DNA of 8,220 nucleotides. It comes from Clostridia bacterium (GTDB lineage Bacteria; Bacillota; Clostridia; Christensenellales; QALW01). Location of the stretch: NCBI GenBank assembly GCA_017964345.1, contig JAGCSD010000064.1:1-8220 (forward strand), read 5' to 3'. The translations under genes and the position numbers were made by a program. This document shows positions 7,074 through 8,220 of the stretch, piece by piece. Numbering within the stretch: the first letter of the stretch is position 1; each line of letters starts with the position of its first letter. The notes beneath the pieces were generated by a model, which worked only from the letters and a program-made list of their open reading frames with translations, searched no databases and was not told where the DNA came from.

Positions 7074-7655
7074 TCAAGGTTGAGGGCGAAAACGGATCTC
7101 TTCGCCGTTCATTTCGTCAATAATCGCTAAAGAATGCACCGGAACGCCTTCGGCGCGCAGCTTGTCCCCGCCGCCTTGAAATCCCTTCTCAATGGCGATG
7201 CCGACGCCCGTAAGCCGGGCGCCCGCCTGTGCGATTAAATCCATCATACCGCGCACCGCCTTGCCGTCGGCGAGAAAATCGTCGATAATCAGCACCCGAT
7301 CGCCCGGCAAAAGCAGGCGTTTGGCGACGGTCACGTCGTATGACGTATGATGCGTGAATGAAAAAATCGGAGTGGAGTAGACGCTCTCATCCCGATTTAA
7401 TGTTTTATGTTTTTTGCCGAATATGACCGGCACATTGCCCAAGTGCCGCGCAGTGATACACGCCAGCGCAATACCCGAGGCTTCCACTGTCAGGATTTTG
7501 GTTACACGCGTCCCTTGGAAGAGGGCGGCGAACTCCCGCCCCATGGCGTCAAGAAGGTCGATGTCGATTTGCTGGTTCAGAAAACCGTCCACCTTCAAGA
7601 TATTTCCCGGAAGCACGTGTCCCTCGGAACGTATCTTCTCTTCCAAAAGCCTCAT
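7074..7655 (-). CDS. xpt: Xanthine phosphoribosyltransferase
   Basis: Cytoplasmic purine salvage enzyme: xanthine (and less well guanine) plus PRPP gives XMP (or GMP) plus pyrophosphate. The 193 residues match the known length of Bacillus Xpt (~194). Visible hallmarks are the N-terminal purine-binding region ILKVDGFLNQQID (19-31, with Asn27), VEASGIA (57-63), the KKHKTL segment (81-86), and the PRPP-binding loop VLIIDDFLADGKA (121-133, with Asp125-Asp126). The C-terminal GIAIEKGFQGGGDKL also matches Xpt. The ATG at 7655 is chosen because GAGG lies 8 nt upstream and the protein then begins MRLLEEKI like its relatives; a TTG two codons earlier is only 2 nt from GAGG. It is the first gene of the operon and has its own promoter. 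Pairing with an ABC importer instead of a pbuX-type permease is the notable feature. Confidence 0.96.
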   Translation of the reverse strand: MRLLEEKIRSEGHVLPGNILKVDGFLNQQIDIDLLDAMGREFAALFQGTRVTKILTVEASGIALACITARHLGNVPVIFGKKHKTLNRDESVYSTPIFSFTHHTSYDVTVAKRLLLPGDRVLIIDDFLADGKAVRGMMDLIAQAGARLTGVGIAIEKGFQGGGDKLRAEGVPVHSLAIIDEMNGEEIRFRPQP

Positions 7656-7663
7656 GAACAAAA

Positions 7664-7667
7664 CCTC
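7664..7667 (-). promoter_or_regulatory. Ribosome binding site of xpt (decides the start)
   Basis: GAGG lies 8 nt before the ATG at 7655 and only 2 nt before the in-frame TTG at 7661, so the ATG is the workable start. It is weaker than the AGGAGG-type sites before the transporter genes. Confidence 0.7.
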
Positions 7668-7686
7668 GAAGAAAAATTACATCATA

Positions 7687-7715
7687 ATCATAGCACAATT
7701 TGCTTTTTTTGACAA
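7687..7715 (-). promoter_or_regulatory. Promoter of the xpt-transporter operon
   Basis: On the minus strand TTGTCA (7715-7710) and TATGAT (7692-7687) are separated by exactly 17 nt, and TG at 7695-7694 gives an extended -10 box. TATGAT is directly repeated at 7686-7681. The transcript would begin near 7680, leaving about 25 nt of leader, too short for a purine riboswitch. This is the best promoter in the window. Confidence 0.8.
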
Positions 7716-7736
7716 GCGTTTTTTGCAATTCGTCAA
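7710..7736 (-). repeat. Imperfect inverted repeat overlapping the -35 box of the xpt promoter
   Basis: TTGACGA (7736-7730) and TTGTCAA (7716-7710) can pair (one G-T pair) with GC/GC pairs nearer the centre; the right arm contains the -35 box. It could be an operator or chance in an A/T-rich stretch. In the minus-strand RNA it is followed by A residues, so it is not a terminator for the upstream gene. Confidence 0.3.
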
Positions 7737-7741
7737 CTTTT

Positions 7742-8220
7742 TTATTCCGCCGTCAGCGTAAAGGAAGTCAAAAACTCTTCCGCCGTCGGATAGGTGCCGA
7801 AAAGATCGATCAGCTCCTCCGCCGCCTGCCGCGCGCCGTTCTTATTGTTGGCGGACAGCATTTCCCGCGCGCGCTCTAATTGCCTGTCGCCGTACACCGT
7901 CCGGCACAGCGCGATAGCGTCCTGCGCGGCATCATACTGCGCGTCCTGCTCGCGCACCTGCCGAAACGCTTGTACCGCTTCCGCGTATTCCTGCGCTGCC
8001 AAATGTGCTTCACCCGCGGCATACGCCGCGCGCGAAACGTCTTTCGCCTTGATCAGATCGGTGCATTCCGTGATATGGCGGTCGGCAAAGCCGAACTTGC
8101 CTACACGGCTTAGAAACACGCGTGTTTCATCCTCGGTCAGCGCGTCCTGATAGTATTCATAAACGAGCTGATCCATTTTGACAAGTACCGTTTGCTCGAT
8201 CTGCTCTCTGAAAATTTCCA
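7742..8220 (-). CDS. TPR-like helical protein of unknown function (C-terminal part, cut by window edge)
   Basis: The frame is open from the right edge to TAA at 7742, giving 158 visible residues. It is read here as the end of a longer protein: codons upstream of the ATG at 8176 stay open to the edge (EIFREQIEQTVLVK before that Met), and no ribosome binding site precedes that ATG. I do not recognise a specific family. The sequence is almost all alpha-helical and charged, with no membrane segment. The stretch AAGEAHLAAQEYAEAVQAFR, and the helix after it, has the spacing of a tetratricopeptide repeat (Gly-x-x-x-x-x-x-x-x-x-x-Tyr-x-x-Ala). A second helical pair follows (LERAREMLSA, then ARQAAEELIDLF). 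TPR repeats usually bind other proteins. It lies 86 nt before xpt on the same strand with no visible terminator, so some read-through into the purine operon is possible. Confidence 0.7.
   Translation of the reverse strand, partial: EIFREQIEQTVLVKMDQLVYEYYQDALTEDETRVFLSRVGKFGFADRHITECTDLIKAKDVSRAAYAAGEAHLAAQEYAEAVQAFRQVREQDAQYDAAQDAIALCRTVYGDRQLERAREMLSANNKNGARQAAEELIDLFGTYPTAEEFLTSFTLTAE

Noticed and set aside
7704..7740. Plus-strand terminator-like hairpin (TTGACAAGC, loop, GC...CGTCAA, then a T run).
   Set aside because: No plus-strand gene ends here, the stem is imperfect, and the same bases form the minus-strand xpt promoter.
1..8220. Mobile elements, CRISPR arrays, tRNA or rRNA genes, or a defence system.
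   Set aside because: No transposase, direct-repeat array, tRNA-like fold or island-like composition break is seen; almost all the sequence is explained by seven ordinary genes and short gaps.

Overview
The window looks like ordinary chromosome from a Gram-positive bacterium of the Clostridia type with mid-range GC. Reasons: strong AGGAGG-type ribosome binding sites before almost every gene, GTG starts, a lipoprotein signal peptide on the substrate-binding protein, and protein sequences closest to Firmicutes families. Genus cannot be read from the sequence. I see no mobile element, CRISPR array, rRNA or tRNA.

Layout, left to right. (1) 1-725, minus strand: the N-terminal 241 codons of uvrB, running off the left edge. 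(2) 726-854: a divergent promoter region between uvrB and the next gene. (3) 855-1955, plus strand: a cation diffusion facilitator (CDF) metal efflux protein with two cytoplasmic C-terminal repeats. (4) 1980-2018: a symmetrical hairpin with A and T tracts, serving as terminator for both converging transcripts. (5) 2031-7655, minus strand: a five-gene operon, in transcription order xanthine phosphoribosyltransferase (xpt), BMP-family lipoprotein, double-domain ABC ATPase, permease 1, permease 2. (6) 7742-8220, minus strand: the C-terminal part of a TPR-like protein of unknown function, entering from the right edge.

The central operon reads as a purine acquisition and salvage unit. The lipoprotein captures a purine outside the membrane, the two permeases and the ATPase import it, and Xpt converts xanthine or guanine with PRPP into XMP or GMP, trapping it in the cell. 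The operon has a good sigma-A type promoter directly before xpt with a leader of only about 25 nt, so the purine riboswitch often found before xpt is absent. A strong hairpin between the lipoprotein and ATPase genes probably lowers expression of the membrane part relative to the binding protein. The ATPase-permease-permease genes overlap and are likely translationally coupled.

Nothing here amounts to a clearly new biological system. The points most worth a second look are the xpt-transporter linkage without a riboswitch, the intra-operon hairpin, the binding protein's subfamily (free base versus nucleoside), and the altered metal-site residues and doubled tail of the CDF protein.
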